NCBI GenBank assembly: GCA_018969615.1
Contig: JAGWYA010000001.1
Location: forward strand, 1 to 54,566
Direction: 5' to 3'
Length of the DNA stretch: 54,566 nt
From: Patescibacteria group bacterium
GTDB taxonomy: Bacteria; Patescibacteriota; Minisyncoccia; UBA6257; 02-FULL-45-10c
Part shown: positions 22,366-30,186 of the stretch, piece after piece
Numbering within the stretch: the stretch's first letter is position 1
How the letters are laid out: every line of letters begins with the position of its first letter
The notes under the pieces: model-generated
What the model saw: only the letters and a program-made list of their open reading frames with translations
What the model was told of the DNA's origin: nothing
The model's database searches: none
Position numbers and translations under genes: made by a program

Positions 22366-23646
22366 TTAGGCCTTGTTGATCACGACCTTCTCGACCGTGA
22401 ATACTTCGCCCAGGTTATAGCGGCTTGAAAAGCTGACGTCCTTGCTGTTGATGAAGTACGGATCGCGCATGATATACCCGTTCGCGTCGCGGCCGGTCAG
22501 GACGATAAAGTGCGTTCCGCCGAAGACGTTCAGGCCGAGGATCACCGGATTGCCGGTTGCAAGCGTTGCATTAATGGTCGCGCCGACCCGGGATGCGGTG
22601 ACGCCGTCCACATTGATGGTATAGAGAAGATAGGCCGGATAATAGGATGCGAAATTGTTCGGATCGGCATCGATCGTCGCCGGCGTGACATCCCGGTAGC
22701 CGTAATGGGTCATGACCATCGCCATTGAGGTGACCAGGCACCCGGCGTCGGCAAGCGTATATTTTGTTCCGTTGAGCGATTGATCGCCCCACGCCGCATC
22801 GCGCTGATTGTAGTAGCATCCCCATGAATCGCAATTCGTTTGGTCGAGGAGAAGGCCTTTCGCGCCGGCGTTGGCGGCGAATGCAGAAAAGCTCGCGAGC
22901 TGCGCTTTTGCCTCAGAGAGGAGGGCTTGGTATTTTGATTCCTGACTGTTCGTTTGGACTAAGAGCTGGTCTTTGGCGCTTTTATTTGCGACGAGGTCGG
23001 CCTGCTGATTGATCAGGGCCTGTTTTTGATAGGAGAGCGTTGCCTGTTTTTGTTTGCTTGCCGTCTGGGAGTCCGCAAGCTGCGTGCCGAGGTTTTGCAG
23101 GGTCTGTACTTTGTTTTGGATCGCCCCCTGGATCTTGATCAATGCGTCGATGTTATTCCATGCGTCGGAAAGCGACCCCGAGATAAGGAGCTGTTCAAGC
23201 GGGGATTGCTCATCAGCTTTTTGAAGGCTGCGGATATAAACGGCGAGCGCCTGCTGATCGGTCTCGATCGTTTGCTGGGTGTCGGCGATGTCGGCGCTGT
23301 ATTGCTGGATCTGAATACTGGTGATATTGATCTGGCTTTGCGTGATGGAGATCTGAGCCTGTACCTTATTGCGCTGGATCGTCAGTGCGTTGATCGCATC
23401 CTGAAGCGTTTTTTTATCGGCGCCGATCTTGGTCAGCTGCGTTTCGTAATCGGCGATCTGCTGGTTCAGGGCCTGGACCTTCGCCGTATTCGCATCAAGC
23501 TGGCTTTGAAGCGTTGTGGTGCTCGTCGTGCTATCGGCATGAGCCTGCGGCACCTGCGGCCAGGGGGCTATACCGATGACGCCCGTGAGAATGCCGGCAA
23601 GAAGGAGCGTTATCCCGTGTTTATGCCGTTTTTGCATGCGATCCAT
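22366..23646 (-). CDS. Secreted coiled-coil protein with C39-like cysteine peptidase domain
   Basis: The 426-aa protein has a signal peptide (residues about 12-37, AxA-like end PQAHADS), a long Gln/Leu-rich coiled coil (about 45-245) of the PcsB/CwlO N-terminal type, and a C-terminal peptidase_C39-like domain. Catalytic candidates are Cys in LADAGCLVTSMAMV, His in VFGGTHFIVLTGRD and Asp in IMRDPYF. It probably acts on cell wall or surface peptides outside the membrane. TATAAT lies 8 nt before the ATG at 23646. It is convergent with the upstream secreted gene. Confidence 0.85.
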   Translation of the reverse strand: MDRMQKRHKHGITLLLAGILTGVIGIAPWPQVPQAHADSTTSTTTLQSQLDANTAKVQALNQQIADYETQLTKIGADKKTLQDAINALTIQRNKVQAQISITQSQINITSIQIQQYSADIADTQQTIETDQQALAVYIRSLQKADEQSPLEQLLISGSLSDAWNNIDALIKIQGAIQNKVQTLQNLGTQLADSQTASKQKQATLSYQKQALINQQADLVANKSAKDQLLVQTNSQESKYQALLSEAKAQLASFSAFAANAGAKGLLLDQTNCDSWGCYYNQRDAAWGDQSLNGTKYTLADAGCLVTSMAMVMTHYGYRDVTPATIDADPNNFASYYPAYLLYTINVDGVTASRVGATINATLATGNPVILGLNVFGGTHFIVLTGRDANGYIMRDPYFINSKDVSFSSRYNLGEVFTVEKVVINKA

Positions 23647-23654
23647 AATACCTT

Positions 23655-23660
23655 ATTATA
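23655..23660 (-). promoter_or_regulatory. -10 box of the C39-like peptidase gene
   Basis: TGG-TATAAT followed by 8 nt and the ATG at 23646; extended -10 with near-leaderless spacing. Confidence 0.55.
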
Positions 23661-23727
23661 CCAAACTTTTCCTCCCTTCCCGCAAGTAAAAAACAGACTC
23701 GCGCAAGCGCTGTGGATAGGCCCGTTC

Positions 23728-23756
23728 TTGACCGGCACCGCATACTTAGTTAAGAT
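23728..23756 (+). promoter_or_regulatory. Promoter and likely operator of the MarR efflux operon
   Basis: TTGACC, a 17-nt spacer and TAAGAT make the best sigma70-type promoter seen here. The inverted repeat CTTA-gt-TAAG, followed by AAG-ATA-CTT, overlaps the -10 and would suit autorepression by the MarR protein encoded just downstream. Operator function is inferred from position. Confidence 0.6.
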
Positions 23757-23787
23757 ACTTATGTATTTATGCCAGTGCAGTCTTTTT

Positions 23788-24222
23788 ATGCCTGACCGGA
23801 AAAAGATCATTGAAGATATCGTGACGAACATCCATGTGATGAAGCATACGCTTCAGCCGCATCTGTTCCGTTCGGTCGGACAAACGCACGTTACCCCTTC
23901 TCAGCTTTTTGCGCTGATGCTGATCGAGCATGAAGAGGAAATAGGCGTCAAAGAGCTCGCGCAGCGGCTCGCCATATCTTCGAGCGCGGCAACGCAGCTC
24001 GTTGACGGGCTTGTGAAAGGAGGATATGCCCTGAGAAAAGCCGATCCCCGGGACGGCCGCGCGCTCCATATTGTGTTATCGCGAAAAGGGGAAAAACAGC
24101 TCTCGGTCCTGTGGAAAAAGCGCATGCAGCTCATGGGGGCTTTGTTCCGGGCGTTGAGCACTAGGGAATTGCTGGCCTATCGCTCGCTTCAGAAAAAAAT
24201 ACTTTCGCGCCTGACGTCCTAA
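23788..24222 (+). CDS. MarR-family transcriptional regulator
   Basis: From the ATG at 23788 the protein is 144 aa, normal for MarR. The winged helix-turn-helix reads IGVKELAQRLAISSSAATQLVDGLVKGGYA (two blocks), with the wing KADPRDGRALHIVLSRKGEK. MarR proteins usually repress an adjacent efflux operon and release DNA on ligand binding. The operon order (regulator, two HlyD-type adaptors, MFS pump) fits this. The long N-terminal extension in the ORF track is antisense to the peptidase gene and was dropped. Confidence 0.9.
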   Translation: MPDRKKIIEDIVTNIHVMKHTLQPHLFRSVGQTHVTPSQLFALMLIEHEEEIGVKELAQRLAISSSAATQLVDGLVKGGYALRKADPRDGRALHIVLSRKGEKQLSVLWKKRMQLMGALFRALSTRELLAYRSLQKKILSRLTS

Positions 24223-24226
24223 TACT

Positions 24227-25687
24227 ATGCATATCAATTCACGACAATTTACGCTTTTGGCGCTCATTGCTGCGACCGCGATCATCGCGGCCGCCTTCTG
24301 GGCTTTTTCAGGCGCGCTTCTTCCGTCGTCCGCCGTGCATACGGTGACGGTGACGCGCGGCGACCTCACTGAGGTGGTCACCGCAACCGGTCCCGTAACG
24401 CCGGTTCAGAGCGTTGATCTTGCATTTCAGATCGGCGGGAGCATCCGTACGGTAGACGCGAATGTCGGAATGCAGGTGGCGGCAGGTCAACAGGTCGCAA
24501 CGCTGGATAGCACTGATCTGCAGGCGCAGCTTGATAAGGCGAAAGCAGATCTTGCCACGCAGCAGGCGATCCTGCATACCGACCAGGTCACCTTGGCGAA
24601 CCATTATACGAGCGTGATCACCGCGTTGAACGATGCCTTTGCCAAAACGAACGACGCGGTCCGCAATCAGATTGATAATCTTTTCATCAACGGGGAAACC
24701 GATACGCCGAAATTGACGTTCATGACGTTCGATCTTTCCGCGCAGACGGCGGCTGAAGGCGGCAGATTGCACGCGCAATCCGAACTTGATACCTGGCGCT
24801 CTGAGCTCGACGCCCTTTCCGCCTCTCAGCCTGAGACTGCGCTCTATGCGGCGCTCCAGAACGGCCAAGAGCATATGCAAACGATCCGGGGCTTTCTCAG
24901 TTCTGTAAGCGATGCGTTGAACAAGTATTACGGGATCAGCCAGAGCCAAGCTGATACTGCGAAGGGCTATTTGGCGACGGCTACCAGCGAGGTGAACGCG
25001 GCGATCACAGAAACGATCGCGGAGCAGCAGGCGATCGATGCTCAGCAGGCCGCCATCGCGGCGCAGCAGGCGAATATCTCGTCATACGATGCGAACGTTC
25101 AGACGATCACGGCGCAGCTTTCGAAGACCGTGCTTGCTTCGCCGATCAGCGGCGTGGTATCCGTTCAGAATGCGAAAGTCGGCCAGATCGCGGCTCCGAA
25201 CGCGGTCATCGCCACGATCATCTCTTCGGCGCAGTTCCAGATCGAAGCCTATGTTCCCGAGACCGATATCGCCAAGGTTGCGGTCGGTGACGCCGCCTCA
25301 ACGACGCTTGACGCGTACGGGAACGGAGCTGTGTTTCCGGGAAGGATCGTGAAGGTCGATCCGGCGGCAACGATCGTGCAGGGCGTGTCGCAATATAAGA
25401 TCACAATGCTTTTTACCGCGTTCGATCCCCGCATTAAAGCTGGCATGAACGGCAACATCGCGATCACGACCGCCCATCGATCTCAGGTCTTGGTCATTCC
25501 TCAGGATTCCGTTATTTTAAAGAACGGTGCGCCGACCGTGCTCGTCGATGCCGGTCAAGGAACTATGGAGGAACGAGCGGTGCAGTTGGGAGTTTCAGGA
25601 AGCAATGGGATGGTCGAAGTGATCTCAGGACTGACCGAGGGCGAGCAGATCGCCGGTTTCGGTAATCCGCAATACGAACGAATGTAA
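24227..25687 (+). CDS. HlyD-type membrane fusion (adaptor) protein
   Basis: The 486-aa protein has one N-terminal membrane helix (residues about 8-28), the first lipoyl half (VTATGPVTPVQSVDLAFQIG), a long helical hairpin (about 90-285, with Gln/Ala repeats), the second lipoyl half (TVLASPISGVVSVQNAKVGQ) and a beta-barrel domain (QIEAYVPETDIAKVAVGD). Adaptors of this type link inner-membrane pumps to the outside. It starts 4 nt after the MarR gene. Confidence 0.9.
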   Translation: MHINSRQFTLLALIAATAIIAAAFWAFSGALLPSSAVHTVTVTRGDLTEVVTATGPVTPVQSVDLAFQIGGSIRTVDANVGMQVAAGQQVATLDSTDLQAQLDKAKADLATQQAILHTDQVTLANHYTSVITALNDAFAKTNDAVRNQIDNLFINGETDTPKLTFMTFDLSAQTAAEGGRLHAQSELDTWRSELDALSASQPETALYAALQNGQEHMQTIRGFLSSVSDALNKYYGISQSQADTAKGYLATATSEVNAAITETIAEQQAIDAQQAAIAAQQANISSYDANVQTITAQLSKTVLASPISGVVSVQNAKVGQIAAPNAVIATIISSAQFQIEAYVPETDIAKVAVGDAASTTLDAYGNGAVFPGRIVKVDPAATIVQGVSQYKITMLFTAFDPRIKAGMNGNIAITTAHRSQVLVIPQDSVILKNGAPTVLVDAGQGTMEERAVQLGVSGSNGMVEVISGLTEGEQIAGFGNPQYERM

Positions 25688-25694
25688 TAGTGAT

Positions 25695-26396
25695 ATGCCA
25701 CACGATCACACCACAACAGAAACGCTTCTTCGCGAAGAGAAAAAAGTTCTCTCGGAGATCAAGGCCGAAGAAAAGATGCTCGCACGGATCTTGCGCAACA
25801 TATGGGTTATCGCAGGGATCACGATCCTTGTATGCGCGGGGATCGTTGCCGGAGCCTTATATTGGAATGCGCTCCAGAGCCGGGTGTATATTGAGAACGC
25901 AGTGGTCACTGCGACCGAGACCGATCTTGCTCCGCAAGGGCCCGGCATTCTTCAGCAGATTTTTGTAAAAGAAGGGGACACGGTGCCGACCAATGCGGTA
26001 GTCGCGCGCGTCGGAAATGAGCTGATCAAGACCACTGAAGCGGGAACTATCATCAGCGTGAACGCCGCCATCGGGAAACTTTTTAATCCGGGGGAAACCG
26101 TTGTGGGCATGATCGGGAGCGAAGAGCTTCGGGTCGTGGGTCATTTGGATGAGGATAAGGGATTGCAGTATGTTCATGTCGGCCAGGCGGCGGTGTTTAC
26201 GGTCGACGCGTTCAGTTCCAAGGAATATTACGGCGTTGTCGACGAGGTGAGCCCGTCATCGCGGCAGGGCGATGTGGTCTTCAATATCTCCGATCAGCGG
26301 CAAACCAATCAATTCGATGTGAAGATCCGTTTTGACGCCGCTCAATATCCGGAACTGAAGAACGGCATGTCCGCAAAGATCTGGATCTATAAATGA
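25695..26396 (+). CDS. Short HlyD/EmrA-like adaptor protein
   Basis: The 233-aa protein has a charged cytoplasmic N-terminus (EEKKVLSEIKAEEKML), one membrane helix (about 38-60), a lipoyl-like stretch without a helical hairpin (LAPQGPGILQQIFVKEGDTVP, in which two halves are nearly fused), and a barrel region (RVVGHLDEDKGLQYVHVGQ). It resembles a reduced EmrA. A second adaptor beside a full-length one is uncommon; they may form a mixed assembly with the MFS pump. Its stop overlaps the MFS start (ATGA). Confidence 0.82.
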   Translation: MPHDHTTTETLLREEKKVLSEIKAEEKMLARILRNIWVIAGITILVCAGIVAGALYWNALQSRVYIENAVVTATETDLAPQGPGILQQIFVKEGDTVPTNAVVARVGNELIKTTEAGTIISVNAAIGKLFNPGETVVGMIGSEELRVVGHLDEDKGLQYVHVGQAAVFTVDAFSSKEYYGVVDEVSPSSRQGDVVFNISDQRQTNQFDVKIRFDAAQYPELKNGMSAKIWIYK

Positions 26397-27910
26397 GCAC
26401 CGAGCGGTCTCTCGCGCAGAATACGCAGGATTCGTCCGCCGACCGATCGCTTCGGTGGTGGGTTTTGGTTACGGTCATTCTCGGGACCTTTCTGGGGAGG
26501 CTTGATCAGACGATCGTAAACCTCGCCCTTCCGAAGATCATCATTGATTTCAATATTTCCGTTTCCGCGGCAGGGTGGATCGCGACCGCGTATATCCTTG
26601 CGAACGCGGTTTTTGTGCCGGTATGGGGCAAACTCGGCGATACGATCGGAAGGAAGAAGGTCTATGTGATGGGATTCATCGGATTTTTATTCGGATCTGC
26701 GTTGGCCGGATTTGCGTGGAACCTGACCTCCATGATCGGATTCCGGATCCTTCAGGCGATCGCCGGATCGGCAGATTATCCGACGGCGATGGCGATCCTG
26801 ACCATTACCTTTACCGATATGAAAGAGCGGGCGCAGGTATTGGGATTGTGGTCGTCTTCGTTCGCGGCCGCGTCCGTGTTCGGCCCGCTGATCGGCGGAT
26901 TTTTGATCGACTCATTCGGGTGGCGGTCGATCTTTCTCGTGAACATCCCCGTCGGCCTCCTCGGTCTTTTTATGGCGTTGAAATTCATCGACGAATCGGT
27001 GTCGGATAACGAGAGCCATTATTTCGATTGGTGGGGATCGCTTACGCTGGGCGGCTCATTAGCCACGCTGGTCCTGGTGCTTGACCAGGGAGCGACCTGG
27101 GGATGGCTCTCGACGAACAGCGTTCTATGTTACGCCTCCAGCATTCTTCTGTTTCTCGCGTTCCTGTATGTTGAACAGCGCGCTCCGGAGCCGATCATCG
27201 ACCTGAAGTTCTTTAAGATCAACGCCTTTGTTACGACCTTGGTGAACAGTTTCATTGTCTTTATGGGTATGATGGGAAGCGTTTTTTTGATCCCGATATT
27301 TGCGGAAACGTTTTTGGGATTCAATGCGACCCAAACCGGGTATCTTTTTATGCCGATGGCTTTTGCGATCATGATCGCGGCGCCGCTGGGAGGCAGTTTG
27401 ACCGGCAAGGTCCAGTCCCGGTTCGTGATCATGGGAAGCACGCTGGTCGCGGCGTTCGGCGTCTATCTCTTTTCCTATCTTGATCCGCGCTCGAGCGCGC
27501 TGGCGATCATTGTTCCGCTTGCGATCATGGCGTTCGGGATCGGCTTCGGCATGGCGCCGCGTACGAATATCGTGGCATCGTCGGTCCCTCCGCAGGAGAT
27601 CGGCAGCGCATCGGCGATCCTTGCCTTGGTCAGGAACATCGCCGGGGCGTTCGGGATCGCGTTATTCGGAACTTTATTGACCACGACGACCGGACAGAAT
27701 GTCTTGCGGATCGCCCAGAACAGTCAGCTGAACCTCATGACGCCGGAAACGTACAAACAGTTCATCGGCCTTATTATATTGAAAGCGCAAGTATCGGCCT
27801 ATGGGACGGTTTTTGCGGTGGCAGCCGCTCTGCTGGTTGTGGGTGCGATCTCTTCTTTGTGGATCAGAGTTGAAAAAGAGGAAAAAGGCGAGGATCTCTT
27901 TATGGAATGA
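26393..27910 (+). CDS. MFS drug efflux pump, DHA2 (EmrB/QacA) family
   Basis: The 505-aa protein has 14 expected membrane helices. DHA2 motifs are visible: LGRLDQTIVNLALP (motif D1), the loop GKLGDTIGRKKVY (motif A) and the antiporter motif C-like GPLIGGFLIDSFGWRSIFLVNIP. It likely exports drugs or lipophilic compounds by proton antiport, working with the two adaptors in this operon under MarR control. Confidence 0.92.
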   Translation: MSTERSLAQNTQDSSADRSLRWWVLVTVILGTFLGRLDQTIVNLALPKIIIDFNISVSAAGWIATAYILANAVFVPVWGKLGDTIGRKKVYVMGFIGFLFGSALAGFAWNLTSMIGFRILQAIAGSADYPTAMAILTITFTDMKERAQVLGLWSSSFAAASVFGPLIGGFLIDSFGWRSIFLVNIPVGLLGLFMALKFIDESVSDNESHYFDWWGSLTLGGSLATLVLVLDQGATWGWLSTNSVLCYASSILLFLAFLYVEQRAPEPIIDLKFFKINAFVTTLVNSFIVFMGMMGSVFLIPIFAETFLGFNATQTGYLFMPMAFAIMIAAPLGGSLTGKVQSRFVIMGSTLVAAFGVYLFSYLDPRSSALAIIVPLAIMAFGIGFGMAPRTNIVASSVPPQEIGSASAILALVRNIAGAFGIALFGTLLTTTTGQNVLRIAQNSQLNLMTPETYKQFIGLIILKAQVSAYGTVFAVAAALLVVGAISSLWIRVEKEEKGEDLFME

Positions 27911-28005
27911 CCGCCGGCCGGGCGGGTAGCCGGGCCGCGCTGTTTTTGCCCCGGATGTGCATCAGGTGTCCTTCTGTACTACAATAAAAAGGACGGTTAT
28001 TTTTT

Positions 28006-29292
28006 ATGCCTATGAAGAAGATCATTATTGCGGGAGCCGGGTTCGGCGGATTGAAGACGGCGCTGCTGCTGCATGCCGAACTTTTGCGTCTGGGCTTGTT
28101 GGAAAAATATGAGATCGTTCTGATTGACCGAAACCCGTATCACACGTATACGCCGCTTTTATATGAAGCCGCGACGACCTCGAAAGAGTTCGTTGATCTG
28201 GCGGGGCTTGAGTCGGTCGTCACCTTCCCGATCTCTATGATCCTGAAAGGGAAGAAGATCACGTTCTTGGAGCGATCGATGAGCCGTATTGATCTGGAAA
28301 AAGGAGTGATCTCTTTTGTAAATCACGGCGACCTTCTCTTCGACTACGCAGTCCTTGCGCTCGGATCCGAGACGAATTATTTCAATATTCCCGGCATGGC
28401 AGAACATGCATTAACTTTAAAATCGTTCCGCGATGCAGTAGAGATCCGCGATGCGCTTTGGAACAAGATGGAGCAGCATGTCCGCGGCCTGCGTGTAGTG
28501 ATCGGCGGCGGCGGATCGACCGGCGTGGAGCTTGCCGGTGAGGTGAGATTATGGCTGGAAGAGCTTGAACAGGAATTCAAAACCAACGGCAGCTCGGTGA
28601 CCATCATCGAAGGGATGCCCACGGTCCTCGGCGGTTTTGCGCCGAAGATCGTAGCGAAAGTGATGAGTCGTCTTCAAAAGATCGGCGTTACGCTGATGAC
28701 CCAAGAATTCATTCAGACCGTGAGTGCGACGGCCGCATCGTTGAAAAGCGGGAAAACCGTTCCGTTCGATGTTTTGATCTGGACCGGCGGCGTGAAGCCG
28801 TCCTCATTGACCGACCAGCTGCCGTTGCGCCGCGATAAGCGCGGGCACATTGATCCTTCGGACTCTATGGATTGCCCGGCCATATCTGACGGAATAAGCC
28901 TCCACGGGAGGATCTATGCCTTAGGGGATGCGACCTCTTTTTATCCGTCCGGCGCCGAGCGTCCGATCCCGATGACCGCGCAAACGGCCATCGGCCAGGC
29001 GAAAGTGGTTGCTCATAATCTTATTGAAGACATTGAGGCTGCGGAAGGAAGGCGCGCGAAGGGGTCATATGTTTCGTATACGCCGAAAGAATATCCCTAT
29101 GTCATCCCGGTCGGCGGGAAATACGCGGTCGCGAAGATCGGCCCCCTGGTCCTTTCCGGTATCGCAGGATGGATCGTCAAATGTTTCGTTGAGCTCTATT
29201 ATCTGCTGGGGGACGTTCTGCCGAACGGCCATGCCATGCGTATCTGGCTGAAGGGGCTCGGCATCTTTTTGCGCAACGATCGGCTGGGATAA
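28006..29292 (+). CDS. Type II NADH dehydrogenase-like FAD oxidoreductase
   Basis: The 428-aa protein has an N-terminal FAD-binding GxGxxG (IIIAGAGFGGLKTA), a second nucleotide-binding site (VVIGGGGSTGVELAGEVRLW, about residue 165) and the closing FAD motif GRIYALGDATSF. A C-terminal amphipathic/hydrophobic region (LVLSGIAGWIVKCFVELYYL) fits membrane association in NDH-2, which moves electrons from NADH to quinone without pumping protons. Whether this organism has quinones is unknown; it could reduce another acceptor. AAGGACGG lies about 10 nt before the ATG. Confidence 0.88.
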   Translation: MPMKKIIIAGAGFGGLKTALLLHAELLRLGLLEKYEIVLIDRNPYHTYTPLLYEAATTSKEFVDLAGLESVVTFPISMILKGKKITFLERSMSRIDLEKGVISFVNHGDLLFDYAVLALGSETNYFNIPGMAEHALTLKSFRDAVEIRDALWNKMEQHVRGLRVVIGGGGSTGVELAGEVRLWLEELEQEFKTNGSSVTIIEGMPTVLGGFAPKIVAKVMSRLQKIGVTLMTQEFIQTVSATAASLKSGKTVPFDVLIWTGGVKPSSLTDQLPLRRDKRGHIDPSDSMDCPAISDGISLHGRIYALGDATSFYPSGAERPIPMTAQTAIGQAKVVAHNLIEDIEAAEGRRAKGSYVSYTPKEYPYVIPVGGKYAVAKIGPLVLSGIAGWIVKCFVELYYLLGDVLPNGHAMRIWLKGLGIFLRNDRLG

Positions 29293-29310
29293 CGATCTTT
29301 TGGATGCTTC

Positions 29311-29916
29311 TTAAGACTTTGCCATGCGCGCCAGGGCGGCAAAGTCTTTTTTAAGCGCAGCGATCCGGCGTGCGTCATAGACCGCGACCGCCGGGTGGTA
29401 TTGAATATTGATCAGGACCTCGCCGTATGGGAGCGAGGCTTTGAATGTTTTACCGTGGAGGGCGCCGATCGGTCCGCAGCGCTTTTCAAGCCCGTATTTT
29501 TCCATGATATAACGCATGGAAAAACGGCCCAGGGTCACGATGATCTTCGGCCGGATGATCGCGATCTGCCGGTCCAGGAACGGGGCATAGAGCGCAAGTT
29601 CTTTCGGCGTCGGATCGCGGTTGAACGGCGGGCGATCTTTGACGATATTGGTGATGTAAACGCCCGCGCGGTCGATCTTGGCGGATCGCAGAAGCTCGTC
29701 CAATACCTTTCCCGCCGCGCCGCAGAACGGACGGCCCGTTTTCGCTTCATTTCTGCCCGGCGCTTCGCCGATGAGCATGATCCGCGCATGATGGCTTCCT
29801 TCGCCGATCACGGGGAGGGTCTTATTTTTGATCCGTTCTTTATAGAGCGGTGACACGGTCAGATGGAGCACTTCATCGCGGATCTTTTTCAGGGATGCGG
29901 TTCGGTCGTTGGTCAT
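29311..29916 (-). CDS. Family 4-like uracil-DNA glycosylase without Fe-S cysteines
   Basis: From the ATG at 29916 the protein is 201 aa. Motif A is GEAPGRNEAKTGRPFCG (about residue 50), motif B is the HP in IQYHPAVAVYD (about 180), and the conserved YITNIVKDRPPFNRDPTP and ALYAPFLDRQI blocks are present. In classic family 4 enzymes the four cluster cysteines sit in C-x2-C-P, K-C-R-P and a Cys before the FL-x-Q block. Here these read TVSP, KDRP and LYAPFLDRQ, so none remain. It should remove uracil from DNA but without an iron-sulfur cluster. Start codon overlaps the stop of the upstream small gene. Confidence 0.85.
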   Translation of the reverse strand: MTNDRTASLKKIRDEVLHLTVSPLYKERIKNKTLPVIGEGSHHARIMLIGEAPGRNEAKTGRPFCGAAGKVLDELLRSAKIDRAGVYITNIVKDRPPFNRDPTPKELALYAPFLDRQIAIIRPKIIVTLGRFSMRYIMEKYGLEKRCGPIGALHGKTFKASLPYGEVLINIQYHPAVAVYDARRIAALKKDFAALARMAKS

Positions 29917-30065
29917 GGTCTTTTTTTTGTTCGGACTGTCCGGTGCTTGAAGTATTCGACTTGCCGCAAGCGGCGCTGCGCCTCTTCTTTGGTCGCGTAG
30001 GCGCCGAAAGAGCGCTCTCCGGTCTCCGAAAGTACGACATATTTTCCTTTTATTTTCTTGATCAT
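29913..30065 (-). CDS. Small basic protein (50 aa) upstream of the glycosylase
   Basis: Not in the ORF track. It reads MIKKIKGKYVVLSETGERSF and continues GAYATKEEAQRRLRQVEYFK to a basic tail. The pattern of a short beta pair, a small turn and an RRLRQVEYFKH helix recurs in small phage and Patescibacteria proteins of unknown role. The stop overlaps the glycosylase ATG, so the two genes are translationally coupled. A strong promoter lies upstream. Confidence 0.78.
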   Translation of the reverse strand: MIKKIKGKYVVLSETGERSFGAYATKEEAQRRLRQVEYFKHRTVRTKKRP

Positions 30066-30094
30066 CGCAGTGGCGGGCTGAGGCCTTTGTCTTT

Positions 30095-30123
30095 AGTATA
30101 GGTTCTTTAAAAATTTCGCTCAA
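30095..30123 (-). promoter_or_regulatory. Promoter of the small protein/UDG operon
   Basis: On the minus strand TTGAGC, a 17-nt spacer and TATACT form a near-consensus sigma70-type promoter, with the ATG at 30065 about 29 nt further on. Confidence 0.7.
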
Positions 30124-30173
30124 TGCTTCGGTGAGGAAAGAGAAGGGGTCACGACGCTCCTGTCATTAAATGG

Positions 30174-30179
30174 TATATT
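30174..30179 (+). promoter_or_regulatory. -10 box of the giant glucan synthase gene
   Basis: TGG-TATATT followed by 7 nt (gaattat) and the ATG at 30187. This supports the ATG over the upstream TTG used by the ORF track, because the TTG overlaps the box. Confidence 0.55.
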
Positions 30180-30186
30180 GAATTAT

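Noticed and set aside
23026-23787. Long N-terminal extension of the MarR ORF
   Set aside because: It is antisense to the C39-like peptidase gene and lies upstream of the strong promoter; the MarR family length is reached from the ATG at 23788.
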